From Arthonia radiata (lineage: Eukaryota; Ascomycota; Arthoniomycetes; Arthoniales; Arthoniaceae): 64,000 nt of DNA. Positions 1-13,221 of the stretch are shown here, piece by piece. The translations under genes and the position numbers were made by a program. The notes below the pieces were generated by a model. The model worked only from the letters and a program-made list of their open reading frames with translations, did no database searches and was not told the origin of the DNA. The stretch lies in NCBI GenBank assembly GCA_002989075.1, contig PSQN01000015.1:744001-808000 (forward strand), written 5' to 3'. The first letter of the stretch is position 1. Every line of letters begins with the position of its first letter.

Positions 1-630
1 AGGGTATTGCATCGGCCGCGCTCCCGCTGAGGGAGTTTGCCAAATCATGACGAGCGAGGGTAGAGAGGGAAAGAGAACAAGGGTCAAGACTACCACAGAA
101 GTACAAAATTACTTACAGAAAACGACACGATAGATATCAGCACCCGCCTCATTACCAAATGTGTCTCGCCTTGAACATCGAGCAGGAAGAACAAGACTGA
201 GAACCGCGCGATTGGGAAATCGGTCGAATTAACCGTGTTGAATATGTACTGAAACAAGCTGAGCTGGACAGTGTTGATGGCCTTGGGGTTCCCTATTTCA
301 TTGAGATGATGGCCGACACCGTGAAGCATCTGGCGTGTCACGATGCTCGCTGCTACAATCCCCCAAAGCTGCCGACAAGTCAGCCTTTGATGCGCCCCCC
401 ATCCGATCCTTGAATTTCCTTGACAGCCTCGACAGAGGCGGAGAGGGTGTACTCACGTAGGCAATATAGGCCAGAATAAGCGACACGAGGCCCCCTTGGC
501 GCACGATGCGGAGCCGCACATACGTGCGCATGCCTAGTAAGAGGGTATAGACGCCTATCAGACTCCATACGAACTTCAGAACAACCGGCCCTTTATCGCC
601 GTACACGTTTTTGGGCCCAGGAGAGCTCAT
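1..630 (-). CDS. SAT4/rhodopsin-like fungal integral membrane protein, 5' part (runs off left edge)
   Basis: Reads leftward from ATG at 630. Exon 1 is 457-630 (58 codons), exon 2 is 117-368 (84 codons), and a third exon starts near 26 and leaves the window. Donors GTGAGT (451-456) and GTAAGT (111-116) and acceptors CAG (369-371 and about 27-29) keep the frame. The protein has several hydrophobic spans (WSLIGVYTLLLG, SLILAYIAY, SIVTRQM, ARFSVLFFLLDV) and the GVGHHLNEIG loop, which resembles the GxGxH loop of fungal SAT4-type seven-helix proteins (rhodopsin-like, PTH11-related). The ligand is unknown. An upstream in-frame ATG at 675 exists; I prefer 630 because the hydrophobic core starts soon after. 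Family assignment is from remembered pattern only and the C-terminal half is not visible. Confidence 0.6.
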
Positions 631-1999
631 GATGAAGTTGTTGTCACCGTGTTGCAAGTAATGACTGGCATGCAATCAGCACCACCAAAAGAGAAGGGAG
701 CGAGCAAGAGCGCCATGAGACTATGTAAGGCCGGAGGATTGGCACGGGCTGGCCTGCTGTGGCGACCCTGGGCCAGCCGTATCGGGGCTGATCCTCATAC
801 CATTATGATCTGGAGATGGGGTTACCTAGCGATTAGCGCTCGGCTAAAATGCTATAGCTCTTATTGTACCTGCAGGACAATAATGGTACCCGCAGATTAC
901 TGGATTGTTTCTGCCAAAAGACCAAGCCAGTAGGCCAGATTTGCCAGGTACAAAAGGCCTGTAGCAGGCAATCTGAATCTGCAGCGCATGCCACCAGATT
1001 CACGGAGGGACTCGAGTCATGTCAGTAGCACCTTCCACCTTCCCGGGGTGTGTTGCGTCAATTACCTTGTAAGTGTTGGAAGCATACGCCACAGCACTAA
1101 CAACTGGTCTGAGGTGAGCGAGACTGCTGCGTGCGGACTAGAATTTGATCGCTCGCCCCATGAGTGTGCGAGCGCCGCCGCCAAATGTATCCCGACACCA
1201 TCACCCGCGGTAGGACGCAGAGGGCTGGATTGATGTCAAAGGAGGGCAAATAGGCGGGCCGTTCCTGCCGTGTGGAGGATGCGACGTCGAACGAGCTGGA
1301 AGCCTGGAACGTGGCCCACGCAGTGGACGCTGCCGATGGGCCCAGCCTCTTGACCTCTCGGTGCTTGCCAAGATCGGTTGCTGTCTCGCAGCATCATCGA
1401 TCCGATAAGATGCTTCGAGCGTTCACCCATGATGGGGCTCCGTTGGACAATGGTCTTGTCACGCTGCATCGCCGGCGCAGGTCATTTCGCTCATATTAAT
1501 GCAAGGTTGTTCGCTCTAAGTGCTGAACCTTCTCGCTCGGCAACCCATCCTGACATGCACAACAGGACCAACGACTTCCACCTGCTCGTTACGTACTAGT
1601 CTCACTGTATATCGTACGATTCGATAAGTGTCCGGAGTACAGATGACCAAGTCATGATGCAAGCGTCACGAAATCATTGCGTGCGAATTAGCTTTTCCCG
1701 TCCATCTTGAGAGGCATACTCCCGTGGTTTCGCAAGCTCCACGGACTGCAATGCTCAACAAGATTCCGCGCAAACCAATAATGCCGCCGCCAAGACCATG
1801 CATCGATCATTATTGCCGAACTAGAGGACGTGCGGGATGGTATTGAGTGGCCTGTGATTGCGCATGCAGGGGCGTCCAGGTCCCTCAAAAGGCCGGGATG
1901 CGCCCTGCACGTGGCTGCGCTTTTGTGCTGCTCACATTGCTCTAACCTGCCATTGGCCTGTAGCCTTGAGATCCAGAACTCTCCTGCGAGCACGGCAGC
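631..1999. promoter_or_regulatory. Divergent intergenic region, no gene recognised
   Basis: About 1.4 kb between the divergent starts of the membrane-protein gene and the arylsulfotransferase-like gene. Base composition is gene-like, not AT-rich. Short open frames on both strands show no recognisable domain and no splice-consistent extension. It probably contains both promoters. A small inverted repeat lies near 864-884 (TATTGT...ACAATA). Nothing else is supported. Confidence 0.5.
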
Positions 2000-3878
2000 A
2001 TGTGTCTTCCACGTGGTGTGCTGCAGAGCGCGGCGGTGCTGTGCGGAGCGCTGAGTGTTGTCTTTGCGCAAGCTCCAAATGACGGTACTGGCGCAAGCTG
2101 CGCATTGGGTCCTGGCGCCGCACACTCCAACATCCAGAGTAACTCCACGACGTGGTGAGTATGACAGTCTGCGTACATTCGGCTCGCACATTTCACCGCA
2201 GAGCCGTTTCGCTGGCGATGCCTCGGAGTACTGCGATAAAAGCTATTTACGATCTGTTATAAGCCGCTCTGACATTGCGTGCATAGGCCATGGCAAACGT
2301 TCAAGACGTCCTCACTGTTACCGCCGAACCTGTCCATCACGACCAATGGCGGCGAGCTCGCCCCCGGCTCCATCTTCTTCGCGCCAGCCAGTCGGGCTAC
2401 GCCGCCCGCAACACGGCAGAACGCAGCTTACATCATGACCGACGACAACGAGCTTGTATACGGCCTCCTGATCCCCGGCATCAACAACTTCCGCACGCAA
2501 GAGTACAATGGCAAGAATTATCTCACATACTGGAGTGGACAACGTCCACCCGGCGGCAACATTCAGCATGGCTACGGCAACGTCACGTTCATTGACGACG
2601 AGTACAATGTTGCTTTCACTGTCTGCCCGCCTCTGAACATCACTACCGACATCAGCCCTGTCACTTGCGAGGTCGACTTCCATGAGCAGCTCACAGTCCC
2701 GTCTCGCGGCACAATACTCCTCAGCGGCTACAGTGTCGTGCCCACCGATCTTACCTCCGTCAACGGCTCCGCCGACGGCTACGTACAGGACTCACTCGTC
2801 TATGAGATCGACATCGCGACCGGAGATGTCGTCTTCACTTGGAGCTCGCTTGATCACATTCCCGTTACTGCTAGCCGACAGCCGTTGATTACAAACTTCG
2901 GCAACGGCACTCAGGCCTCAGCATATGACTATTTCCACATCAATACCATCGAACCCGTCGGTGATGATTATCTCCTCATCAATGCCCGGCACACGTGGTC
3001 TACTTATCTCATAAGCCGGGCTGATGGAAGCGTCGTGTGGGAAATCAATGGAGAAACTGGAGGAGACTTCGGTCCACCCCCAGATGTAGGTCTCAAAGCA
3101 TCCACTTTTTATTGTCTCAAAAGCAAGGCTCGTCAGCTAGCAGCGCCCCAAAGCACCCTGCAAATAACAATCTCCAGAAGTAGCTTTGCTGACACCTTGT
3201 TTCTAGCTTGGCAAGTTTCGCTGGCAACATGACTCCCGAGCGCACAATGTCAACGATACTTCCTTTGATATCAGCTACTTCAACAACTACAACTCCGAGA
3301 ACGGCAACGGGACCGCGCCAACGAACGGATTGCTGCTGCGGCTTTCACTGCCGCCGTCCAAGGAGGTGTCACCCGAAGTGCTGCGACATCTCGAGACGCC
3401 TGACAACGAGGTATATGCCATTAGCCAAGGAAACCACCAGCTTGACCTCGGCAACGGTAATGGGTTTCTGGGGTATGGCCCCCTGCCTCTAATGCGAGAG
3501 TATGGGCCCGCGAACGATGGTAGTGACCTGCGCTGGGAGGCACGCTTCGGCACTGACAATAACGTGCTGAGCTACAGAGGATTCAAGTCTGAGTGGCATG
3601 CTACGCCTTGCAACTGGGACCCGGTGCTCGTCGTTGAGAAGGATGAGACGAGCAGCGTCGGCTGTGGCGCAAAGGCGTATGTTAGCTGGAACGGAGCAAC
3701 TGATGTTGAGGCCTGGGACGTCTACTTGGGTGATGGTATCGCCGCGAATACTGTGGCGGGTACGGCCGGAAAGGTAGGGTTCGAGACAGTTTTCGATGTG
3801 CCAGGGACAGGTTGCGTGCAGGTGGGCGCGTCTCAGGACGGCGTCGAGGTGAGACGGTCGAACGTTGCCTGTCTGTGA
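2000..3878 (+). CDS. Secreted arylsulfotransferase-family (ASST-like) protein, 541 aa, 3 exons
   Basis: Exons 2000-2154, 2287-3085 and 3207-3878 join in frame (GTGAGT...TAG, GTAGGT...TAG). The ATG at 2000 gives a typical signal peptide (MCLPRGVLQSAAVLCGALS, cleavage near residue 23), so the product is probably secreted. The body has the features of fungal arylsulfotransferase proteins (Arylsulfotran_2 type): a start like NGGELAPGSIFF, a beta-propeller pattern with YGLLIPGINNF, a DSLVYEIDIATGDVVFTW strand, YDYFHINTIEP, LISRADGSVVWEING, then WQHDSRAHN after intron 2, and WEARFGTDN near the C-terminus. Many N-glycosylation sites are visible (NIT, NVT, NGT, NGS). Bacterial ASST transfers sulfate between phenols; whether the fungal proteins do so is not established, so the substrate is unknown. 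It is the last gene before the transposon island. Confidence 0.85.
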
Positions 3879-4949
3879 GGCATCAGGCGCTGCACCGCTG
3901 CACCTGCGTACATTCAAAAGGCCGTAATACTTTGACAGCCTCTGCTCGCATAGCTCGTTCGACTAAAAGGAAACAGAGCAACAACCAGCTACACGTGGCT
4001 TTTACCCGTTCTTGATATTTCAGCTCATACCTCTTATAAAGTTGAAGTAAGCCTACTGGATCTGTAGCAGCCAGACACGGTGCTAGCTTGTAAGATTGCA
4101 GAGCTGACACCGAGCAACACAACCACGTTTGACGAGCGCTATAACAGATGACAGTAGCCATTCACTGAGGGTTTGAATGCTGGGCATGTCAGAATAGCTT
4201 GTCAGCAACGCATACACTGGGGCGAGTATCCACAAAGAGCCACCACGTGAACTCGGAAGCTCAACGAATTCACCACTTGCCTTCGACGCCCGCTTTTGGG
4301 CTGTTGACACCCGTCCCTGTGCAATTGCCCGACATCATTAACGTGTTGCGGCTCGGTATGCTATCTTGACATGTATACTAACTGAGCAACTGGTCTGCTG
4401 AGAGGGATGCTCGACCTGAACGCACATATTCTTGCACATACTGCGAGACCTTTTCTTATTGACTGTCTTTAGTATGGCAGACATACTTGACTAACGTCCA
4501 TCCCTGCGTGGAGGGACGCACCCTGTCGCGGGACGGATTTATAGTCCGAGGCTCTTCATTCTCCCACTCGCACGTTTATAAGAACTCTATCTACAAGTTT
4601 AAATTCCTAATCTGCTTTTCTGTCACAATATTGATCCATTGTAGAAGATGCGACGATATATGTCAGAAATCATGGACGCTGAAGTCCTGGTTCAGTCTCA
4701 ACTTTCATGCACTAGCTTTGGACTCCTGGAGCGGGCTTGGCATGCCACGATACCTGATACAGACACAGGTCTTGGCACGCACATATAGTCCAGTTCGAGC
4801 TTCGTTTGCAGTTGAATAAAAAAAAGGGATCTCATCAACTTCTGACAGGTTATGAGCCCGGATTGCGCATCTGTGGCTTTATTGCAATTGCGCGATTCGA
4901 TTGCAGAAGTTCCCACTAAATTCTGATGAGAATTAAGTGCATTCTGCCA
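3879..4949. other. Intergenic region, no gene recognised
   Basis: About 1.1 kb after the arylsulfotransferase-like gene with host-like composition that becomes more AT-rich past 4.6 kb. Open frames are short, mostly start at non-ATG codons and have no recognisable domain. It ends at the diffuse left border of the transposon island. Confidence 0.5.
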
Positions 4950-5140
4950 CAACGAAGTTGTTTGTGTACAGCAACCATTTTGACGCTAGGTGCTGTAGCG
5001 CATTAACACGATATTATCAGGATTTTTATCTAAAACGCACTGTAATTCTTTATCGGTATAGCGCAAGCTGTTTGCCTATTAAAAAGGAGCCTGTTGTTGT
5101 TAGTTTTGTTAAAATTAGATAAGAATTGACTTTAGAATAA
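4950..5140. other. Left border of AT-rich repeat island
   Basis: Transition from host-like to RIP-like composition. It could include the remnant of a Copia 5' LTR or leader, but no partner copy is in the window, so no LTR is called. Confidence 0.35.
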
Positions 5141-5877
5141 TCCCGCAAACATTAGAGTCAGTACAATATATCGGACCTTAAGCAGGATATTAAGTTTAAA
5201 GCTCTCAATGGCTCAGAAAACTACTAGTAGTGGCAGCAGAACATAAAGAATCTTCTAAAAGCTACAGAACTCTAAAAGTTTATTATTAACATTAAGAATA
5301 GCTTACGCGATAAGCGCCTACTAGAACCCGATATCGGCGATACCAGTACTATCAAGAAAGAGAAGCGGCAGGAAAGAGACAAGTAGAACAATAAGGAGGC
5401 AAAGGCGTCTCTATATATCCTTAATAACCTTATTAACGCTATTAAGCAGAATTTAGATAACAATAAATTTAATTATACTATAAATAAGTAGAAGTACTTA
5501 AAGAGATATATAAAGACTAGCTATACAGAGACCTATAATATAATTTAGTAACTGCTAGTACTAACGCTAAAGGCTTATAAAGATATAAAGCAGTATTATA
5601 TTAAGTTTAAGTCGATAATAAATAAGATTAATAAATTAAAGGCTAAAGACAAGCTTAAAATTCTTAATAACGAAGCTGGGTTATTATCTTCTTAAATAAT
5701 ATAAGCGACGTTAAAGAATATAAATAGTAGGTTACTACTAAGCGTAGCTAGTACAACGTACTAGAAGACCTATCGACGATTAATATTTATAATTTGTTTA
5801 AAGAGGTAATTAAAGAATCTTAGATTATTAAGTCGAAGAAGGCAAGTACTGTAGATACCGCCGGCCTAGCTACCGAT

Positions 5878-6349
5878 TGTAACGCCGGTCGCTGGGAGAA
5901 CCGAACTAAGGCTCACTTGCCTTGTGTGCTTATCGACCTTAGTGGTAGGTGTCCCGTGTGCTAGAGACTGAAAGACAGGAGAGGCGAGATAGATTACAGA
6001 GGGTGAGAGGGGCTTAACTAAAGTAGACAGAAGGTAAAGTACGTTACCTAAATATAGTTAAGGAACTTGTATTCAGATGTTAAGTTAATAGACTAAAGTC
6101 TATTCTAAGGTTAGTTATTAGTCTAGCTATATAATCTAAGGTATATAGGGAAGTTCCCCTATGTCCGTTAATCCCGACAATATCTATATCGGGTTTGTAG
6201 GGAACGTAGGCTCTTATAGCCGTCTTGTCCGATAATGCCTACGGCGGGTTTATAGGCTTAGTCGGGAATAATGCTAGTAGGACTAAGATAACTGGCGGTG
6301 GTTGATGCTTAGGTGCACGCTAGGCCGTCTAGAGCTGGTGCCCGTAACA
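5878..6349 (-). repeat. Gypsy-1 LTR (3' LTR in element orientation)
   Basis: 472 bp, TG...CA ends, matching 12,750-13,221 along its whole length apart from RIP-type differences. Preceded by CCGAT at 5,873-5,877. Confidence 0.93.
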
Positions 6350-6455
6350 CAATCCCTCCTCTTCTAGTTAAATCGTCCTTAATTAACACTTAGCCTTTTA
6401 AACACCTATAAGTTGCGTTTCGTTCCTCCTTTTCGTAACTGATCTGTAAGTCGCT

Positions 6456-7146
6456 ATGCCTCGTATAAAGTCCGTTGCTGCGGGTCCTAACAAAAAGTAC
6501 AGCTAATACCTGTTAATTGAAGCCTGCGGTACCAAAATACCTCCTTGTTCTAAATATATGTCGACTAGGGAAAGATGTGTGGTTCAGTCTAGGAAGGCGA
6601 CGTGTTCGGTGTGTACTCGGGATAGGAAGAGTTATAATTTACGGGTGTTAATAGCAGATAGTATACCTTGTTAGTGTTCTCTTGTAATAACTGGAACTAA
6701 CTTAATTGCAGCGCGTTCGGTTTATTCTTAATACTCCTCTTAGTCGGCTGCCCTTTAGCGTGCGAAGAGCCAATTACGTACGTTAAAGACTTAGGCAGCA
6801 GCGTTAGTTGCGGCTGTGTAGCGTAACCGATCTGAGGTCCGGAAGTTAAAAGAGGAGGTTAAAAAGACTCGTACGCGAGTAGCAGCGAAGTTAGCTTAAA
6901 ATAAGTTGTTAGAGTAAGAGGAGTTTACTGCGTCGATAGCTGATAGTAATATATTTAAATGTCCGAGCGGGTTATCCGTTGACTTTTAGAGTGACCCCTA
7001 CCCGGTGTTAGGCGGTAGTCCTGTAACGTGGTAGGCTGGTTCGTTCGAGGGTAATCTAGGTGCCGGCGAGGCACACTAGGTAGTAAATTAGGGTGTTAGT
7101 GCTGCTACGACCGATTAATATTCTAGTCTTAATATCGTTGAATAGT
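6456..7146 (+). pseudogene. Antisense accessory reading frame of Gypsy-1 (cysteine cluster plus coiled coil)
   Basis: Lies between the end of pol and the 3' LTR, on the strand opposite to gag-pol. It starts at ATG 6456 (MPRIKSVAAGPNKKYS). A cysteine cluster (around residues 25-65, with CSVCTRDRKSY) is followed by a Lys/Arg/Glu-rich stretch with heptad-like character (around residues 115-150) and an acidic/Ser tail. The same arrangement recurs in Gypsy-2, Gypsy-3 and, less clearly, Gypsy-4. Function is unknown; the cysteine spacing suggests zinc binding (inference). Broken by RIP. The end is approximate and its tail overlaps the pol end in antisense. Confidence 0.6.
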
Positions 7147-10100
7147 GTCTTTATAGTTAGTTAGGTTTTGTTCTGGTTCCTATTAATTTTTATGTTTAGA
7201 ATATCCTTTCTACTTTATAAAGTACTGTCGTTTGCCTCGATATTGTCTGTGGGCTCGAATTGTTTCAACCTTATACTCGGGTTCTTAGTTGTTAGGAAGG
7301 ATTTCTGAGTTGGGTCGTTCTGCTTCTCGGGAGTAGGCTGGCTTTAACAGCGCTACGTAGAATATAGGATATATTCTTATTGTCTTCGGGAGTTTAAGTT
7401 TGAAGGTTACCGGTCTCAATTGCTGTAAGATTTTAAACGGTTCTATCTTAATATAGTCGAGTTTTTTGCTTAGTCTGATAGTTTTTAAGTTTCTTATAAG
7501 CAAGTAAGCTCTTCCCCCCTCTTTTATGCTTGTGTTTGGGGTCGTCCTTAACTTGTTATACTATTTCCTTGTTCGTTCGTTAATAAACTCGCTGTCAGCC
7601 TTTAATTGCTGGTGCAGGGTCTTTATATTCGTTGCTATTCGTGTAGCGGTGTCGTTCTCTGTAGTGTTCTGCAGTTGTCTGCCCTAAAGAGGGTAATAGC
7701 CGTATAAGGCATAGAACGGTGTCGTTTTGGTCGTATCGTTTTTCGTATCGTTGTGCGCTGCTTACGCTACTAGTAGTAATTGTACCCAGTCGTCTTGCTG
7801 GTAGTTAATGTATGCCCAGAGATACTATTCTAGTGTTTAATTTGTTCGTTCTGTCTGTCCGTCTGTTTAAAGATAGAATAACGTTAATATTTTCTGTTTT
7901 GTCTCTAGCTGTTGTATCAGGGATGTCCAAAATTGTAAGACGAATTTTCGGTCTCTGTCCGAGACAATTCTTTGTGGTTGGCCATAGTTTGCTAAGATAA
8001 TCCGAAGGAAGGTATATACTAATTGTTCTAAGTTGCTAGCTTCCTTGTAAGGTACGAAGTACGCGTACTTTGTTAGTTTGTCGCATATAACCAGGATAGC
8101 GTCGTATGCTACTTCTGTGAGTAGATCCTTAGATATTAGTAATTTAGTTATAAAGTTTAGTAAGACTGTATACTATAGTCTCTCGGGTATTTCTAGTAGT
8201 TGTAGTTTACCGTATAGTGAATGCCTCGGGTGTTTAGTTCTTGCGCATATGTCGCATTCTCGGATATAATTCTTAACGTAATATCGAATTCTCGGGATAT
8301 AGTAGGTTTGTGTAATCTTTTTAATAGTGTTGTCGATACCTTTGTGTCCTTTCGTTAGGTTATCGTAGAAATTACTGATAATGTGTCGGATTAGATTCCT
8401 CGGAACGTAAATCTTGCCTTAAAATTTGTAATAGCCCTTACTGTTTTTAGTTAGTCCTAGGTGTCGCTTCTTATTTTTCTGGTAAGTTTTAGGATCGTTC
8501 AGGATGTCTAGAATTCGGCTGTCCGGTTCGATAACAAACTCTGTTATTATAGCTAATTGATTGTATCTAATCTCGTTATTGTGTTCTCGGAATATTGTAT
8601 GCTCGACGTGTTCCTTATCGTTAAGATAATCGGGTCGTCGGCTTAGAGCATCAGCTCTGTCGTTCTCGAAACCCTTCTTGTAGGTAATAACAAAGTCGTA
8701 TAGAGCTATAGTTTCTAACTATCTAACCTGTCTGCGGTTGAGTTTCTTTGTTGTCGTAAAATAAGTTAGGTTCTTGTAGTCTATATATACTATAATCCTA
8801 TAGTTAGCTCCTTCTAGGTAAGCTCGCTATATTTCGAATGCTGCTATAATAGCTAAAAGCTTTTTGTTGTAAATGTCGTAGTTCTGTTCTATAGATAATA
8901 TTTTTCTTGAGTAGAAAGCTACTAGTCTAAGCTTTCCTTCTTTGTTGTTTTAACTTATACATACTCTAATTGCATAGTCTGACGCGTCTGTTTCTATAAT
9001 AATTGGCAGGTTGGGGTTAAATATTGCTAGTACGGGCTCGATCTTAAAAGCTTCTTTAAGCTCTTTAAATGCTAATTGTTCTTTCTACGTCTAGGAGAAT
9101 CCTGTCGATTGTTTTGTCTGTTGAGACAGTGGTGCTGTAATTCGGCTAAAGTTGGATATCTATCGCCTGTAGTAGTTAGCAAAACTAAGAAACTGTTGTA
9201 ACTGTTTTATATTCTTTAGTGTAGGCTAGGTTAGAACGGATTGGATCTTCGAATCTTCTATTTAAAGACCGTACTCGGTAATTATAAATCTAAGAAATTC
9301 GACGGATTGTTAGTAAAACTAGGTTTTCTTGATATCGATTCGTAAATCGGCACGCGCTAATCTCTTTAATACCTTCTTAATATATTTCTTATGTTTTTCT
9401 AGTGTACGGCTGTATACTAGAATATCGTCTAGATAAGCAGTTATAAATATATCTAGGTAATTACTAAGTGTGTTATTAATTAGCTTCTAAAATAATGCTA
9501 GTGCGTTTATTAGCTCGAAGGGCATAACGCAATACTCGAAAAGTCTGTGTCTGGTACGGAAGGCTGTCTTTTATTCTTCGCCTTCCTGTATATAGATTAA
9601 GTTATAAGCTCCTCGCAGGTTAAACTTAGTAAACTATTGCGCGTCATACAATTGGTCTGTTATTTCGTCGATGCGTAGTAAAGGGTATCGGTTTTTAATA
9701 GTTACCCCGTTTAGCTGTCTATAATCTACACAGAGTCGTAGTTTGCTATTCTTCTTTAGTACGAAGAGTATCGGGTATCCGGCTAGTAATGTTAATTTTC
9801 GGATAAATTCTTTCTTAAGATTCTCGTCGAGATAGTCGTAGAGCGCTTAATTTTCTGCTTCTAATAGAGAGTATATTGGACCGAATGTTGGCGTCTTGCC
9901 TTCTTATAAAGGTATTGTGTAATCCTACAGTTTATGTTCTAAGAGAGCTGAGTTTGGCTTAACTTCTTTAAATAGATGTCGGAATTAATTGTATTCCTCA
10001 GGTATCTTAGTAATTAACTGAGTACTTGTCGTTGTATAGAATCGTTGGCGTACAGTCGTCTCTTATTTATACTTACATGTAGTTAGCTATAGACAAGATA

Positions 10101-12749
10101 CTACGTTAAACTCCTCTCGTAGGATATCTAAATGTCGAAGTATAGTAGTACTAACCCGCGTAAGTTCTTTATCGCGCTCCTTATCCTTACTACTAAAAAT
10201 AGCTTATAAAGTATCTATTCCGTAGAACGACTCTTATTTAGAGTACTTATACCTAGTAAAGAGGAGTTTCTTAATTCTCTAATCTACCTCTAGGTTATAT
10301 TGTTGCAACTAAAGTATACCTAACACAGCGTAGTGCTGGTTAATATCTACGATATTATAAGTAATTTCTTTCTAATAGTCTCCAATTATTATACCTATTG
10401 GCGAAGTTTTATAGTCGACTCTTCCCTCTGCCCCCTAAAATTTAGACAGTACGTAGAGTAATTTCTTTTTTTGTGTTTGTATCTAGCACTCCTTAACGCA
10501 GCGTGTTGAGATAAAGTTGCCTGTTGCGCCTAAATCGATTATAATTTTAATGTTTCTGTAATTTATTGTTGCCCGAGTGTGTAAGTGTGTTTCGTAGGCA
10601 GCTGAGCTCGCGCAGAGCTAGACTCCTAGAGGGTCTAACCGTTGGACGGGCCGGTACTGCTGCCCTCGAAGCAGTTGGCCTGGTCTTTTCCCTGTTAATC
10701 GTGTACGTTCTAGAGTATTTTAGGTACTGGAACCTATTGTCGGTTAATTTGCTATAAAAATTCCTGTATAAGGTGTTCTAGTACTACTTTTATTATAACG
10801 TCTAGTTTATCGTTTACGATCCCTGCTTTAATTATACAATCATCGCTGGTTAAAATCCGTCGTGTCTATGGGTTGTATATTGTTAGTCAAAGATATTGGT
10901 ACTGACTGCGTAATTCTAGACCCCTAATAAGGTGGTCTACTAGTCGTCGTAGGCGTAAGTAAATATATCTCGGAATGTTGTTAACGTCTCTATTAGCGCT
11001 TAACTTTCTATTATAGAAGGCCAACTAACAAAGTCTCTATATTATTCCTTTTTAACGGATTAGGGTTTGCTCTTCCTGGTTAGTGTCGTCCTCGAGCGAG
11101 GATTCTGTATTATTAGAATCTATGTTTTCGTCTTCGAGTCGTTGTCTTGCCTATAACGTATCGTAGCTGCTGTCTTGCTTAGCTTCTACGGTCTGTTCTC
11201 CCTTAGATTCCCCTTAAGTTTCTAGGTAAGGTAACCTAGGTCGTCCTCGGGTGAGGCCTAGTTCTTATATCGAACCTTGTTTCAGAGATGTTGGTTTCCT
11301 CGGTCACTATCTTAAACCCAATTTGTCGGATTCGTAGGTCGTACAATTATTATCGTAGCACGCAGTCTAAGATAGTGTTTCGTGTAGTATAGCGGTATCT
11401 CGTACCTACTGTCTCGGAATAGTGCGGTTGATATTATTCCAGTTCTGTAGGTTTCGTTGTTCTTATTTTATTTGTCGTTCCTTTGTTTCTTCCTATAACT
11501 CAATGTCTGTATCTCAGTTTTTGTATAAATTAAATAAATTCTACTCGTAGTGCTTCTCGTTAGACGAAGCCTGGTGAGCGTTTCCCTGGTCACAGAAGGC
11601 ATTCCAGTAGATATCCTTCTGCTCCTTAGTTAGTCTAGTAACGTACTTATACCAGTTCTAGATAGTCTTCTGTAGGAGACTCAATTCTTAAAGAAGACAA
11701 CCCTCGGTCGGGTCCTTCTGCCAGCGGTCGGAGAAGGCTGCTAGTAGTTCTATTGCCTTATCGCGACCGTTGTTCTCTTTTGTCTGAGTAGTTATGTTAA
11801 ACTATTGTCGTGGGAGACGGGGTTTCTAAGATCGATTGTTGTGCCTGTTTCTGCCGGTACTGTTAAACTGTTGTTTCTTAGAACGGCATTCTTTAACTTA
11901 ATGCCCTAGTTTTCTGTAATACAAGCATAGCTTGTTCTTTATTCTGTGTTCTCGTTCCTAGTTATTTAGTTTCCCTCGAGGCTTAGTAAAATTTAACTCT
12001 ATCGGATCGCCTCGGTCTTATCGTAAGTTCGCTCGATTCTTTGTTCTATAGAACCTATTAGTAGGGTTACCCTTCTTCTCTATCTATCTTTTAAAGTTGC
12101 TGTCGTCGATCTCCTTTGCTCGTTGTATAAAGTTGTCGAGATTATTAAACTTCTCTCTACGGATATAGATTATTTCCTTAATATAATCCTTGAGTCTTTT
12201 GTAAAAGGTCTCGATAAGGGGTTTCTCGTCCTATCCTGTTTAATTAGCATACTATATAAATTTAGCGGCGTACCTGCTTGCTGGTCCTGTCTGCTTAAGG
12301 TTCCTAAGCTTTCTGGTAGCGACGCGTCTAGCGTCGGTCTATCTAAAAATTTTGCGAAGCTTCTTCTAAAAGAAGGCAAAGTTAGCGAAGAACTCGTCGG
12401 TATCCTCGCGCCTACTCTTTATCGAAGTAAACAAGAAATCGTCGAGGTAGTACTCGACCTACTTATAGGCATCTCTATCTATATAAGAGGTAGCGAATAA
12501 AACTATAGTAATATTGTTCGGGAACTAGTCTTTATAAGTTCTAAAGTATATAGCTAGGCGTATTAAGAATAAAGTAACTTCGGAACGTTTACCTGAGAAG
12601 CTTTTTCTTATCTTAGTATTGACGTCCGATATCTTACTCGTGCTGACTATTCTATTGGCCAACCTATCCGCAGCGTTGCGGCTGTTGGGTACCGAAGTAG
12701 TAAATATAAATAATCTGCTTTCTTTGCTTTCGTAGCAAGTCTGTTAAAG

Positions 12750-13221
12750 TATAACGCCGGTCGCTAAGAGGACCGAACTAAGGCTTACTTGCCTTGTGTA
12801 CTTATCGACCTTGGTAGTAGGTGTCCCGTGTGCTAGAGACTAAAAGACAGGAGAGGCGAGACAGATTATAAAGGGTGAGAGGGGCTTAACTAAAGTAGAT
12901 AGAAGGTAAAGCACGTTACTTAAATATAGTTAAAGAACTTGTATTTAGATATTAAGTTAATAGACTAAAGTCTATTCTAAGGTCGATTATTAGTCTAGCT
13001 ATATAATCTAAGGTACATAGGGAAGTTCCCCTGTGTCTATTAATCTTAACAATGCTTATATCGGGTTTGTAAGGAACGTAGGCTCTTATAGCCGTCTTGT
13101 CCGATAATGCCTACGGCGGGTTTATAGGCTTAGTCGGGAATAATGCTAGTAGGGCTAAGATGACTGGCGGTGGTTGATGCCTGGATGCACGCTAGGCCGT
13201 CTAAGGCTGGTGCCCGTAACA
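12750..13221 (-). repeat. Gypsy-1 LTR (5' LTR in element orientation)
   Basis: 472 bp, partner of 5,878-6,349. Followed by the duplication CCGAT at 13,222-13,226, after which the Copia sequence resumes. Just inside it, at 12,738-12,747, is AGTCTGTTAA, the conserved primer-site region discussed in the findings. Confidence 0.93.

Larger units (their letters stand above)
5878..13221 (-). mobile_element. Gypsy-1: Ty3/Gypsy chromovirus, full-length outline but broken
   Basis: Fossil of 7,344 bp with two 472-bp LTRs and target duplication CCGAT on both sides. Coding order on the minus strand, right to left: gag (about 12.7-11.85 kb), protease (about 10.55 kb), reverse transcriptase (about 9.98-9.3 kb), RNase H (about 9.0-8.65 kb), integrase (about 8.5-7.6 kb), and a C-terminal chromodomain (about 7.27-7.09 kb, with YFIKWKGYSKHK). 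The PR-RT-RH-IN order and chromodomain place it in the chromoviruses. It is RIP-mutated with many breaks. An extra small reading frame on the opposite strand lies between the chromodomain and the LTR. It is inserted in the Copia element and so younger than it. Confidence 0.9.

Noticed and set aside
12123-12500. 125-codon plus-strand open frame in Gypsy-1
   Set aside because: Antisense shadow of gag: the minus strand here reads as gag-like protein.
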